DNA of 64,000 nucleotides from Vibrio maritimus (GTDB taxonomy: Bacteria > Pseudomonadota > Gammaproteobacteria > Enterobacterales > Vibrionaceae), in assembly GCA_003263775.1 (NCBI GenBank), contig JYJJ01000035.1:16841-80840 (forward strand), read 5' to 3'. The notes beneath the pieces are model-generated. The model searched no databases, was not told the DNA's origin, and saw only the letters and a program-made list of their open reading frames with translations. Shown here piece after piece: positions 56,526 to 64,000 of the stretch. Positions within the stretch are counted from its first letter, which is position 1. The number at the start of each line of letters is the position of its first letter. A program made the position numbers and the translations under genes.

Positions 56526-57637
56526 TGGACACCTTCATGGATGACAGTAATGCCTTAGCGTGGCTGCGACTTTCGTTATGTCCCGGCATTGGCCCTGTGA
56601 CATTCTATAAGCTGCTCGCTGTGGATGATCCGCGTAATATCGTTGAGTCGGATGAGCAGACATTATCGGCCATTGGACTGAAGCCCAATCAGGTTAGTTT
56701 TATTCGCAAGCAATCTATTGAGCTCGCAGAGCAAGCCTTGGCTTGGCGAGAGAATGCGAATCATCATATTCTTCTTCGACAAGACGATGAGTATCCAACG
56801 TTACTGCGAGAGTCCAAAGGTTGTCCGCCAGTACTTTTTGTACAAGGTGACGCTGCGTTATTATCAGAGCCGCAAATTGCCATGGTTGGTAGCCGAAACG
56901 CCAGTGCTGGTGGTTTAGAAACAGCGCGCAGCTTTGCTGCGGAGTTCGTTAACTTTGGCTATTGCGTAACAAGTGGATTGGCGCTGGGTATCGACGGTCA
57001 TGCTCATCAAGGAGCGCTAGAGGCAAATGGCAAGACTATCGCCGTGTTGGGGTCTGGGCTGGATTCCATTTACCCAGCTCGGCATAAGTCTCTCGCACAG
57101 CGCATCGCTCAGCAAGGTGCGCTCGTCAGTGAGCATTTACCGTGGATAAAACCGAGAGCGGAGCACTTTCCAAGACGAAACCGAATTGTCAGTGGCTTGT
57201 CGCTGGGCGTTGTGGTGGTGGAAGCGGCGGAGAAGAGTGGCTCTTTAATTACAGCAAGGTATGCGGCAGAGCAGGGGCGTGAGGTGTTTGCAGTGCCTGG
57301 GTCTATTCGTCATACTTATCATCAGGGGTGTCATTCATTAATACGAACCGGTGCTTGCCTCGTACAAAAGGTTGAAGATGTACTATGTGAAATAGAATCT
57401 CTGTCGAACTGGTCTAAAAAAGTACAACCAACACTTTTCGACCAAGTTATTGATAAAGAAGAATTGCCATATGCAGATCTGTTGGCTAACGTAGGAATAG
57501 AGGCAACGCCGGTTGATATTTTGTCTCAAAAGACCCATATTCCAGTTCAAGAGGTCATGCAACAGCTTTTAGAGCTCGAGTTATTGGGCCATGTTGTTGC
57601 GGTTAACGGTGGTTATATTCTTAAGGGGAGAGGCTAG
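56525..57637 (+). CDS. dprA: DNA processing protein DprA (Smf)
   Basis: Protects incoming single-stranded DNA and loads RecA during natural transformation; 370 residues. An N-terminal SAM-like helical region ([16 protein letters not shown]) precedes the Rossmann core with [32 protein letters not shown] and [22 protein letters not shown]-terminal winged helix starts at about residue 310. It overlaps the LysM gene by one base (TAATG). Confidence 0.95.
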   Translation: MDTFMDDSNALAWLRLSLCPGIGPVTFYKLLAVDDPRNIVESDEQTLSAIGLKPNQVSFIRKQSIELAEQALAWRENANHHILLRQDDEYPTLLRESKGCPPVLFVQGDAALLSEPQIAMVGSRNASAGGLETARSFAAEFVNFGYCVTSGLALGIDGHAHQGALEANGKTIAVLGSGLDSIYPARHKSLAQRIAQQGALVSEHLPWIKPRAEHFPRRNRIVSGLSLGVVVVEAAEKSGSLITARYAAEQGREVFAVPGSIRHTYHQGCHSLIRTGACLVQKVEDVLCEIESLSNWSKKVQPTLFDQVIDKEELPYADLLANVGIEATPVDILSQKTHIPVQEVMQQLLELELLGHVVAVNGGYILKGRG

Positions 57638-57639
57638 CT

Positions 57640-58115
57640 ATGATGATGGACATACTGATGTACCTGTTCGAAACCTACGTGCATAGCGATGCAGATCTGC
57701 AGGTAGACCAAGACGAACTTGAGGATGAACTACTTAGAGCAGGCTTCAAGCAGAAAGATATCTACAAGGCACTAGAATGGCTTGAGGATCTTGCTGAGCT
57801 GCAAAACACCGATGAGCATTCTGCGATTGCGATGAGTGCCGCGACCTCTACGCGAATCTATACCCAGCAAGAAATGACACGTATGGATGTCAAAAGCCGT
57901 GGCCTGCTGATGTTCTTAGAGCAGATCGGCGTTTTGACACCGAAACTCGTGAGATGGTCATTGACCGTGTTATGGGGCTGGAAACCAACGACTTTGAACT
58001 CGATGACCTGAAATGGATCATTTTAATGGTCTTGTTCAATGTTCCTGGCAACGAAAACGCGTACACTCTCATGGAAGAGCTTATCTACACCGCTGAAAGA
58101 GGTGTGGTGCATTAA
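57640..58115 (+). CDS. smg: Smg family protein (DUF494), one-base frameshift
   Basis: Small acidic soluble protein next to dprA and yrdD, as in E. coli; function unknown. It begins [20 protein letters not shown]; the true start could be any of three consecutive ATG codons. The frame breaks near 57936: GTTTTGACACCG should be GTTTTGGACACCG, giving [21 protein letters not shown] and ending ERGVVH. Restored length is 157-158 residues, as in E. coli Smg (157). Confidence 0.92.
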
Positions 58116-58160
58116 TCCTCCCAGCCTAACCCTGTGGGCTGCTTGCGTTAAGAGAACACC

Positions 58161-58739
58161 ATGAGTGGTAAAATCGACAATCAACTTTTCTCGGCTCATG
58201 AACACGCCTTAGATCATGAGCCATGTCCTCAATGCCAGTCCGGTAAGCTGCTCCTCAAAAATGGCAAACACGGTCCTTTCCTGGGCTGTGATCAATACCC
58301 TAGCTGCGACTACATTAAGCCATTGCATCAAAACGATGGTCATATCGTCAAAGAGCTAGGGGTTCCCTGTCCGGATTGTGGCTCCGAGTTGCTGCTGCGC
58401 CAAGGACGCTTTGGTATGTTCATTGGGTGCAGCAACTACCCTGAATGTCACTTCATTCAATCACCCAATAAGCAAGAAGAGCCTGAGCAGACCGAACAAG
58501 CATCGGTTTCTTGTCCTGAGTGTGCTAAAGGGACACTCAAAGAGAGAAAGTCTCGGTTCGGCAAAACCTTCTATGCATGCGACCAGTATCCAAAGTGTAA
58601 GTTTGCGGTCAATCACCCGCCTGTCGAGGGTCACTGTCAATTCTGCGGATTTGAGTTGCTGGTGGAAAAAAAGCGAGCGTCTGGAACCGTGCAAGAGTGT
58701 GCATCACGGCGATGTCATAAAGTGCAAGATACTGAATAA
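58161..58739 (+). CDS. yrdD: Topoisomerase I-type zinc finger protein YrdD
   Basis: 192 residues made of four four-cysteine zinc modules like the C-terminal fingers of TopA: CPQCQSGKLLLKNGKHGPFL, then CPDCGSELLLRQGRFGMFIG, CPECAKGTLKERKSRFGKTF and CQFCGFELLVEKK. No strand-passage domain is present. Probably binds single-stranded DNA; the cellular role is unknown. The order dprA-smg-yrdD matches E. coli. Confidence 0.93.
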   Translation: MSGKIDNQLFSAHEHALDHEPCPQCQSGKLLLKNGKHGPFLGCDQYPSCDYIKPLHQNDGHIVKELGVPCPDCGSELLLRQGRFGMFIGCSNYPECHFIQSPNKQEEPEQTEQASVSCPECAKGTLKERKSRFGKTFYACDQYPKCKFAVNHPPVEGHCQFCGFELLVEKKRASGTVQECASRRCHKVQDTE

Positions 58740-58742
58740 ACA

Positions 58743-58768
58743 AAAATGGCTCCCAAGGGAGCCATTTC
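58743..58768. terminator. Convergent terminator between yrdD and purK
   Basis: AAATGGCTCCC / GGGAGCCATTT stem with a two-base loop, flanked by A and T tracts. Confidence 0.85.
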
Positions 58769-58786
58769 TAAAAGTTTACGCTTAGC

Positions 58787-59920
58787 TTAAAGGGCTTCAG
58801 CGGCTGGTTTCAGCGCAGGAAAAGCCGCTTCATCGAGTAACTCTGACAAGGCAAGTAGCTGCGCCTTAAGTGCCGCTTTGTCATTGGCCGTGACATTGAT
58901 GTGACCCATCTTACGACCAGCACGCTTCTCTTTGCCATACCAGTGAACATGGCAGCCAGACAGGCTGTGTACCGCTTCTGGCAATGTATCTTCGCCTAAA
59001 ATGTTCACCATAGACGTGGCACGAATGGCTTGTGTCGAGCCAAGAGGCATATCGCATACCGCACGTAGATGGTTTTCAAACTGACAAGTATCCGCACCTT
59101 GTTGCGTCCAGTGTCCAGAATTGTGCACGCGAGGTGCAATCTCATTCACTAGTAACTGACCATGCACATCGAAGAACTCAAGTGCAAGCACGCCAACATA
59201 GTCCAAAGACTCGGCTACAGCGGTAAACATTTGTGCCGCTTGAGCTTGCAGTTCTGGTTCATCAATCGCTGTTGATAGCGTTAGTACGCCGTCAGTATGT
59301 ACGTTTTCAGCCAGTGGGTAGATAGCAATCTCACCTTGCTTGTTGCGTGCGCCAACCAGTGACACTTCGCGCTGGAAAGGGACAAACTCTTCAGCAACGA
59401 TTGCTTGGCTTTCTGATTCTGCAATACATTCAGCCATTTCTGCCCAAATTACGTCGACATCATCAAGCGTTTTTAAACGCCACTGACCTTTTCCGTCATA
59501 GCCGCCCAATGCGCTCTTAAGCACCATAGGCAGACCAACGTGCGCAATAGCTGCATCAAAATCTGCGCGTGTATTGATAACGGCATATTTAGCGTTTTTC
59601 ACCCCCGCACTGTCGAGAAGACCTTTTTCAATGCGGCGGTCGCCACCGGCTTTGATAGCGTCTGTCGATGGGAGGAACTTGCCACTTTTCTCACAGATCG
59701 CGAGTACATCGAGTGGAATGTGTTCGAACTCAGCCGTGATAACGTCAGCTTCAGCAATGGCATGCTCTAAACCGTTACCTAGCACTTCAAGTGTCAGTGG
59801 GTGAACGATATTCTCACTGCGCACATCAAATGCTGAGATTTTGATATTCAGAGGGGCACCGGCTAGCGACATCATGCGCGCCAGCTGGCCTGCTCCAAGA
59901 ACCAGTACGTGTTTCATCAT
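58787..59920 (-). CDS. purK: N5-carboxyaminoimidazole ribonucleotide synthase
   Basis: ATP-grasp enzyme of 377 residues converting AIR plus bicarbonate to N5-CAIR in purine synthesis. The N-terminal motif is [20 protein letters not shown]-grasp features are [15 protein letters not shown] and [13 protein letters not shown]. Its start overlaps the purE stop (TAATG), so the pair is translationally coupled. Confidence 0.96.
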   Translation of the reverse strand: MMKHVLVLGAGQLARMMSLAGAPLNIKISAFDVRSENIVHPLTLEVLGNGLEHAIAEADVITAEFEHIPLDVLAICEKSGKFLPSTDAIKAGGDRRIEKGLLDSAGVKNAKYAVINTRADFDAAIAHVGLPMVLKSALGGYDGKGQWRLKTLDDVDVIWAEMAECIAESESQAIVAEEFVPFQREVSLVGARNKQGEIAIYPLAENVHTDGVLTLSTAIDEPELQAQAAQMFTAVAESLDYVGVLALEFFDVHGQLLVNEIAPRVHNSGHWTQQGADTCQFENHLRAVCDMPLGSTQAIRATSMVNILGEDTLPEAVHSLSGCHVHWYGKEKRAGRKMGHINVTANDKAALKAQLLALSELLDEAAFPALKPAAEAL

Positions 59921-60405
59921 TAGTCCTCAGAAGGATCTGGGTTAGCAAGTACGGTTTCTGTTTGTTGGCTGCGGAAGGCTTCAACTTTTTCCATTACGGC
60001 GTTGTCATGAACACCAATGATCTGCGCGGCTAGGATACCCGCGTTTGCTGCACCTGCTTCACCGATAGCCAGTGTGCCAACCGCGATGCCTTTTGGCATT
60101 TGAACGATAGACAGTAGAGAGTCCATACCTTTAAGCGCGCGGCTTTGAACAGGAACGCCCAATACAGGAACACTTGTGAACGCGGCTGCCATACCTGGAA
60201 GGTGCGCAGCGCCGCCGGCACCGGCGATGATAACTGAGATACCGCGCTCTTTCGCAGAAGTCGCGTAGTCAGCGAGTAGTTGCGGTGTGCGGTGAGCAGA
60301 AACAACCTTGGTTTCATAATCCACACCAAACTGATCCAGCATTTCTGCTGCTAGTTTCATGGTTGGCCAATCTGATTTTGAACCCATAATAATGCCGACT
60401 TTCAT
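59920..60405 (-). CDS. purE: N5-carboxyaminoimidazole ribonucleotide mutase
   Basis: Converts N5-CAIR to CAIR; 161 residues. Conserved [17 protein letters not shown], catalytic-site SAHRTP and [12 protein letters not shown] are present. The start [12 protein letters not shown] is preferred over an in-frame codon 15 bases upstream. First gene of purEK, under a PurR-type operator. Confidence 0.97.
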   Translation of the reverse strand: MKVGIIMGSKSDWPTMKLAAEMLDQFGVDYETKVVSAHRTPQLLADYATSAKERGISVIIAGAGGAAHLPGMAAAFTSVPVLGVPVQSRALKGMDSLLSIVQMPKGIAVGTLAIGEAGAANAGILAAQIIGVHDNAVMEKVEAFRSQQTETVLANPDPSED

Positions 60406-60449
60406 CCGAAGCTCCTTCAAGGCGTGTGGAAATGGACTAATTTGCGCGC

Positions 60450-60487
60450 ATTATACGAGGATTTTTTTCTTAGGAAAACGTTTGCGT
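60450..60487 (-). promoter_or_regulatory. purEK promoter with PurR operator
   Basis: AGGAAAACGTTTGCGT (60472-60487) fits the PurR consensus ANGMAAACGTTTNCKT at every position. On the minus strand a perfect TATAAT -10 lies at 60455-60450; the operator covers the -35 region, as in E. coli purEK. Repression when purine bases are plentiful is the expected behaviour. Confidence 0.88.
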
Positions 60488-60588
60488 GAGTGATTTTTGT
60501 GTTTTTTTCTGGATTCTCACTCGGGTTTTGAGCATAGTGCCGTAGAAATGTAAAATATTTGTTTAGCTTTTAATAAAAGGAAGTCTCG

Positions 60589-61145
60589 GTGGATAATTTT
60601 CAAACCACAGTTGCGGCGCTTCAATCCGGTGAAGTAATTGCTTATCCAACGGAAGGGGTATTTGGCGTGGGTTGTGACCCAGACGATACGCAAGCCATTG
60701 AAAAGCTTCTTGCTGTCAAAGAGCGTCCGGTTGAAAAGGGACTCATTTTGATCGCTGCGAATTTTGAGCAGATTCGCCCTTATATTGATGAGACTCAACT
60801 GACTGAGCAGCAGCTAGAAAGTGTTCAGCAAACTTGGCCTGGCCCGTATACCTGGATCATGCCAGCAAGTTCACGTGTCTCCCCTTGGCTAAGTGGCGCA
60901 TTTGATACCATCGCTGTGCGTGTCACGGATCATGAGTTGGTGCAAAAATTGTGTTTGGCCTATGGCAAGCCAATTACTTCGACCAGTGCTAATTTATCAG
61001 GCATGCATCTTGCATGACAACTGAAGAAGTTAAGCAGCAACTGGGTTCTCGTTTGTCTTCAATCCTTGAAGGCGAGACGGGCGGCCGTAATAAGCCGAGC
61101 GAAATCCGTGACGCTCGCACCCTTAAAGTATTACGACAAGGCTAA
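60589..61145 (+). CDS. tsaC: L-threonylcarbamoyladenylate synthase TsaC, one-base frameshift
   Basis: YrdC-fold enzyme making threonylcarbamoyl-AMP for the universal t6A37 tRNA modification; essential in E. coli. GTG start after AAAAGGAAG. Conserved [38 protein letters not shown] and TSTSANLSG. The frame breaks near 61006: GGCATGCATCTT should be GGCATGCCATCTT, giving [19 protein letters not shown] and ending LKVLRQG. Restored length is 185 residues. It lies 9 bases before hemF. Confidence 0.94.
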
Positions 61146-62059
<914 letters not shown>

Positions 62060-62159
62060 TCTAACCAACAGCCTTTGTTCAACTTGGCGAATGTGTGCCG
62101 AAGTGATAGTGTCGAACTATACATTTCGGTACCCATTAGCAAGGACAGTAGGCATAAAC

Positions 62160-62990
62160 ATGAGCAAGCCCGATCAATACGTGGTGTTTGGTAACCCCAT
62201 CTCGCAAAGCAAATCACCGTATATCCATACGCTCTTCGCAAGACAGACCTCGCAAAATCTTGAATATGTAAGCCAGCAGCCAGAGCCTGATGCGTTTAAG
62301 CAGGCTGCCACCGAATTTTTCCAATCGGGTGGTAAAGGATGCAACATTACCGCACCGTTTAAAGAAGATGCTTTTCAGTTTGCAGGTCGCCTGACCGAGC
62401 GTGCTCAGCTTGCGGGCGCAGTTAATACTCTTAAGAAGCTGGATGATGGCGAGATCATTGGCGATAACACCGATGGCGAGGGTTTAGTTCAGGACTTACT
62501 GCAACATCAAGTTCAGCTAGAAGGCGCTTCTATATTAGTGATTGGCTCGGGTGGTGCGGCGCGTGGTGTATTAAAGCCGTTACTCGACCAAAAACCAGCT
62601 TCTATTACCATCACCAACCGTACGTTTGAGAAAGCGCAGCAGCTTGCCGAGCTATTTAAGCCTTTTGGTCAGATTAATGCGGTACCTATGAGTGACGTAA
62701 CTCGTGCCTATGATGTGGTGATTAACTCTGCTTCAACCAGTCTGTATAAACAACTGCCTGATATCAGTGATGCAATCTTTGCTGTCCATACTGTGAGTTA
62801 TGATATGACCTATGGACAGGGTTTGACGACTTTCAACCAATGGGCGAAAGAGTCAGGAGCTAGGTTTGCCTATGATGGTTTAGGCATGCTAGTGGGTCAG
62901 GCGGCAGAAAGCTTCATGCTATGGCGCGGCCTAAGACCAGGCACGAAACAGATCTTACGTGAGTTAAGAAAGAATCTAGAAGGCCTATAA
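62160..62990 (+). CDS. aroE: Shikimate dehydrogenase (NADP+)
   Basis: Fourth step of the shikimate pathway; 276-277 residues. The start [20 protein letters not shown] is chosen over an upstream in-frame ATG. Shikimate-binding SQSKSPYIH, catalytic Lys/Asp region [12 protein letters not shown] and NTDGEG. The NADP loop is [16 protein letters not shown] with NRTFEKA. It is followed one base later by the DUF1488 gene. Confidence 0.96.
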   Translation: MSKPDQYVVFGNPISQSKSPYIHTLFARQTSQNLEYVSQQPEPDAFKQAATEFFQSGGKGCNITAPFKEDAFQFAGRLTERAQLAGAVNTLKKLDDGEIIGDNTDGEGLVQDLLQHQVQLEGASILVIGSGGAARGVLKPLLDQKPASITITNRTFEKAQQLAELFKPFGQINAVPMSDVTRAYDVVINSASTSLYKQLPDISDAIFAVHTVSYDMTYGQGLTTFNQWAKESGARFAYDGLGMLVGQAAESFMLWRGLRPGTKQILRELRKNLEGL

Positions 62991-62991
62991 C

Positions 62992-63255
62992 ATGAACCAA
63001 TCAATTTTGTTTTCAGATCAGCTTGAATGGAACCAAGAACTAGGCATGGTTGAGTTTCACGCGCAACAAGCAGGGATGTTGATTGTCTGTCTTGTTGGGC
63101 TGGAGAAGCTTGCTAGGTTAAATAGTTTGAATGAGGTTGCTAAGGAACAGGCGTTTGAGTGCTTTGAGGCTGTTCGTTTTGATCTAGAAGAGATAGCAGA
63201 AAGCCTCATAGAGGATGAAGCTTTCGATGAACAGGGCCGTGTTGTCATTAACTAA
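62992..63255 (+). CDS. DUF1488 family protein (YrdB-like)
   Basis: 87 residues, acidic, no signal or membrane segment. It resembles E. coli YrdB in its start (MNQSILFSDQLEWN) and in the Phe-Asp-Leu-Glu-Glu-x-Ala-Glu-x-Leu-Ile block. Function unknown. It follows aroE directly and is convergent with yrdA, as in the E. coli yrdA-yrdB-aroE cluster. Confidence 0.87.
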   Translation: MNQSILFSDQLEWNQELGMVEFHAQQAGMLIVCLVGLEKLARLNSLNEVAKEQAFECFEAVRFDLEEIAESLIEDEAFDEQGRVVIN

Positions 63256-63266
63256 GCCATGATTCG

Positions 63267-63815
63267 CTAACGAATGGCGTGCACATCCTGCATGTAGTCA
63301 TTTTTATTCTGCACATAGTTGTTGGCAGAGCGAAGTAAAAAGGCTCTTTCTTTCTCGGTAAGAGGACGAGCCTGTTTTACCGGACTGCCCACATACAGAT
63401 AACCACTCTCTAATACCTTGTTCGGTGGTACTAAGGAACCCGCACCAATCATCACATCTGATTCAATGGTGGCGCCATCAAGCACGATACTGCCCATACC
63501 GACGAGAACGCGATCTTTTATAATGCACCCGTGCAGCATCACCTTATGACCAATGGTGACATCATTACCTATTAGTAGCGGGTAACCTTCAGGGTTCTCT
63601 GCGTTCTTATGAGTAACATGTAATACGCTATTGTCTTGGATATTGGTGCGCTCGCCAATCTCTATGTGGTTAACATCACCACGCGCGGACACAAGCGGCC
63701 ATACACTGGCATCTTTGCCAAATCGAACATCGCCAACAATCACACTGGTTTCATCTATATAGACGGAGTCGTCCAGTTGTGGGGCAATGCCTTTGTAACT
63801 ACGAATTGAAGTCAT
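63267..63815 (-). CDS. yrdA: Gamma-class carbonic anhydrase-like protein YrdA
   Basis: 182-residue left-handed beta-helix protein of hexapeptide repeats. Metal-binding histidines are probable in NSVLHVTHKN and TIGHKVMLHGC, which match the gamma-CA site pattern. YrdA proteins are trimeric and bind zinc, but activity as a carbonic anhydrase is uncertain. It is convergent with the DUF1488 gene. Confidence 0.93.
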   Translation of the reverse strand: MTSIRSYKGIAPQLDDSVYIDETSVIVGDVRFGKDASVWPLVSARGDVNHIEIGERTNIQDNSVLHVTHKNAENPEGYPLLIGNDVTIGHKVMLHGCIIKDRVLVGMGSIVLDGATIESDVMIGAGSLVPPNKVLESGYLYVGSPVKQARPLTEKERAFLLRSANNYVQNKNDYMQDVHAIR

Positions 63816-63934
63816 ATCAGTCTCTAAATCTATGGGACAGAGCTATTTTGGCGAGTTATTGCGGCAAATTACAGCGTCAAAGCACAAAAAATAACCATAC
63901 AAACAAAAAAAGCGAAAAAACTGTATTTAGGGTA

Positions 63935-63970
63935 TTGCCAATGTGATTTCGATCTCTATAATGCCCCCTC
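63935..63970 (+). promoter_or_regulatory. Strong rRNA-type promoter reading out of the window
   Basis: TTGCCA (63935-63940) and a perfect TATAAT (63957-63962), 16 bases apart, are preceded by an A-rich UP-element-like tract (63900-63930). A GC-rich discriminator (GCCCCCTCG) follows, the pattern of stringently controlled rrn P1 promoters. No gene follows within the window. An rRNA operon is the expected target, inferred only from promoter type and recalled Vibrio gene order. Confidence 0.7.
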
Positions 63971-64000
63971 GCTGACACGGGAAAGGACAACGAAATCCTC

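Overview
This window is a chromosome-origin region of a gamma-proteobacterium of the family Vibrionaceae. The evidence is protein similarity recalled from known Vibrio genes, the gene order dnaA-dnaN-recF-gyrB / rpmH-rnpA-yidD-yidC-mnmE-mioC / oriC / mnmG-rsmG-parA-parB-atpIBEFHAGDC-glmU, and Vibrio-typical families such as paired DUF2860 proteins. It is almost entirely core genome. I see no phage, insertion sequence, integron, CRISPR array, tRNA or toxin-antitoxin cassette.

Layout. 1-1134: end of avtA, then the small heat-shock gene ibpA with a sigma-32-type promoter and a ROSE-like RNA thermometer. 1441-1484: a perfect heptamer tandem repeat. 1554-7674 (minus strand): dnaA-dnaN-recF-gyrB, with a dnaA upstream region dense in GATC and DnaA-box-like sites and a parS-like site at the recF end. 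8081-10316: a cystine-type amino-acid ABC importer. 10538-14810: rpmH, rnpA, yidD, yidC, mnmE, mioC. 14925-15200: oriC, with DnaA boxes in the same order as in E. coli, 14 GATC sites and an AT-rich unwinding region. 15298-19512: mnmG, rsmG, parA, parB. 19703-26660: the complete ATP synthase operon. 26813-32199: glmU, an unusual lipobox-bearing ABC permease divergent from a binding protein, and punC/punR. 32242-38810 (minus strand): the ilvLGMEDA operon with its leader peptide and attenuator. 39017-46887: comM, two DUF2860 beta-barrel-like proteins, a yihG-type acyltransferase, dsbA, srkA and ccoG. 47135-49519: yihD, a small unknown ORF, a Spo0M-like protein and a hemolysin III family protein. 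49537-58739: trkH, trkA, rsmB, fmt and def, divergent from a LysM protein, dprA, smg and yrdD. 58787-63815: purEK with a perfect PurR-type operator, then tsaC, hemF, aroE, a DUF1488 (yrdB-like) gene and yrdA. The last bases hold a strong rRNA-type promoter that reads out of the window.

The main anomaly is that fourteen genes are broken by fifteen single-base frameshifts. Every one is a deletion, and each can be explained by the loss of one base from a run of two or more identical bases. The affected genes are gyrB, recF, the ABC ATPase at 9583, mnmE, rsmG, ilvE, comM, the second DUF2860 gene, yihG, trkH, the LysM gene (twice), smg, tsaC and hemF. Several are essential, and reading resumes at full family length after each lesion, so I read these as homopolymer undercalls in a draft assembly and not as real pseudogenes. 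The coordinates below span the restored genes.

The genes cover origin firing and segregation, ribosome and membrane biogenesis, energy conversion, branched-chain amino acid, purine and haem synthesis, and potassium uptake. I found no convincing undescribed multi-gene system. The best leads are the ibpA thermometer, the lipobox permease with its divergent binding protein, the DUF2860 pair, the small unknown ORF at 47518 and the palindrome upstream of the Spo0M gene.
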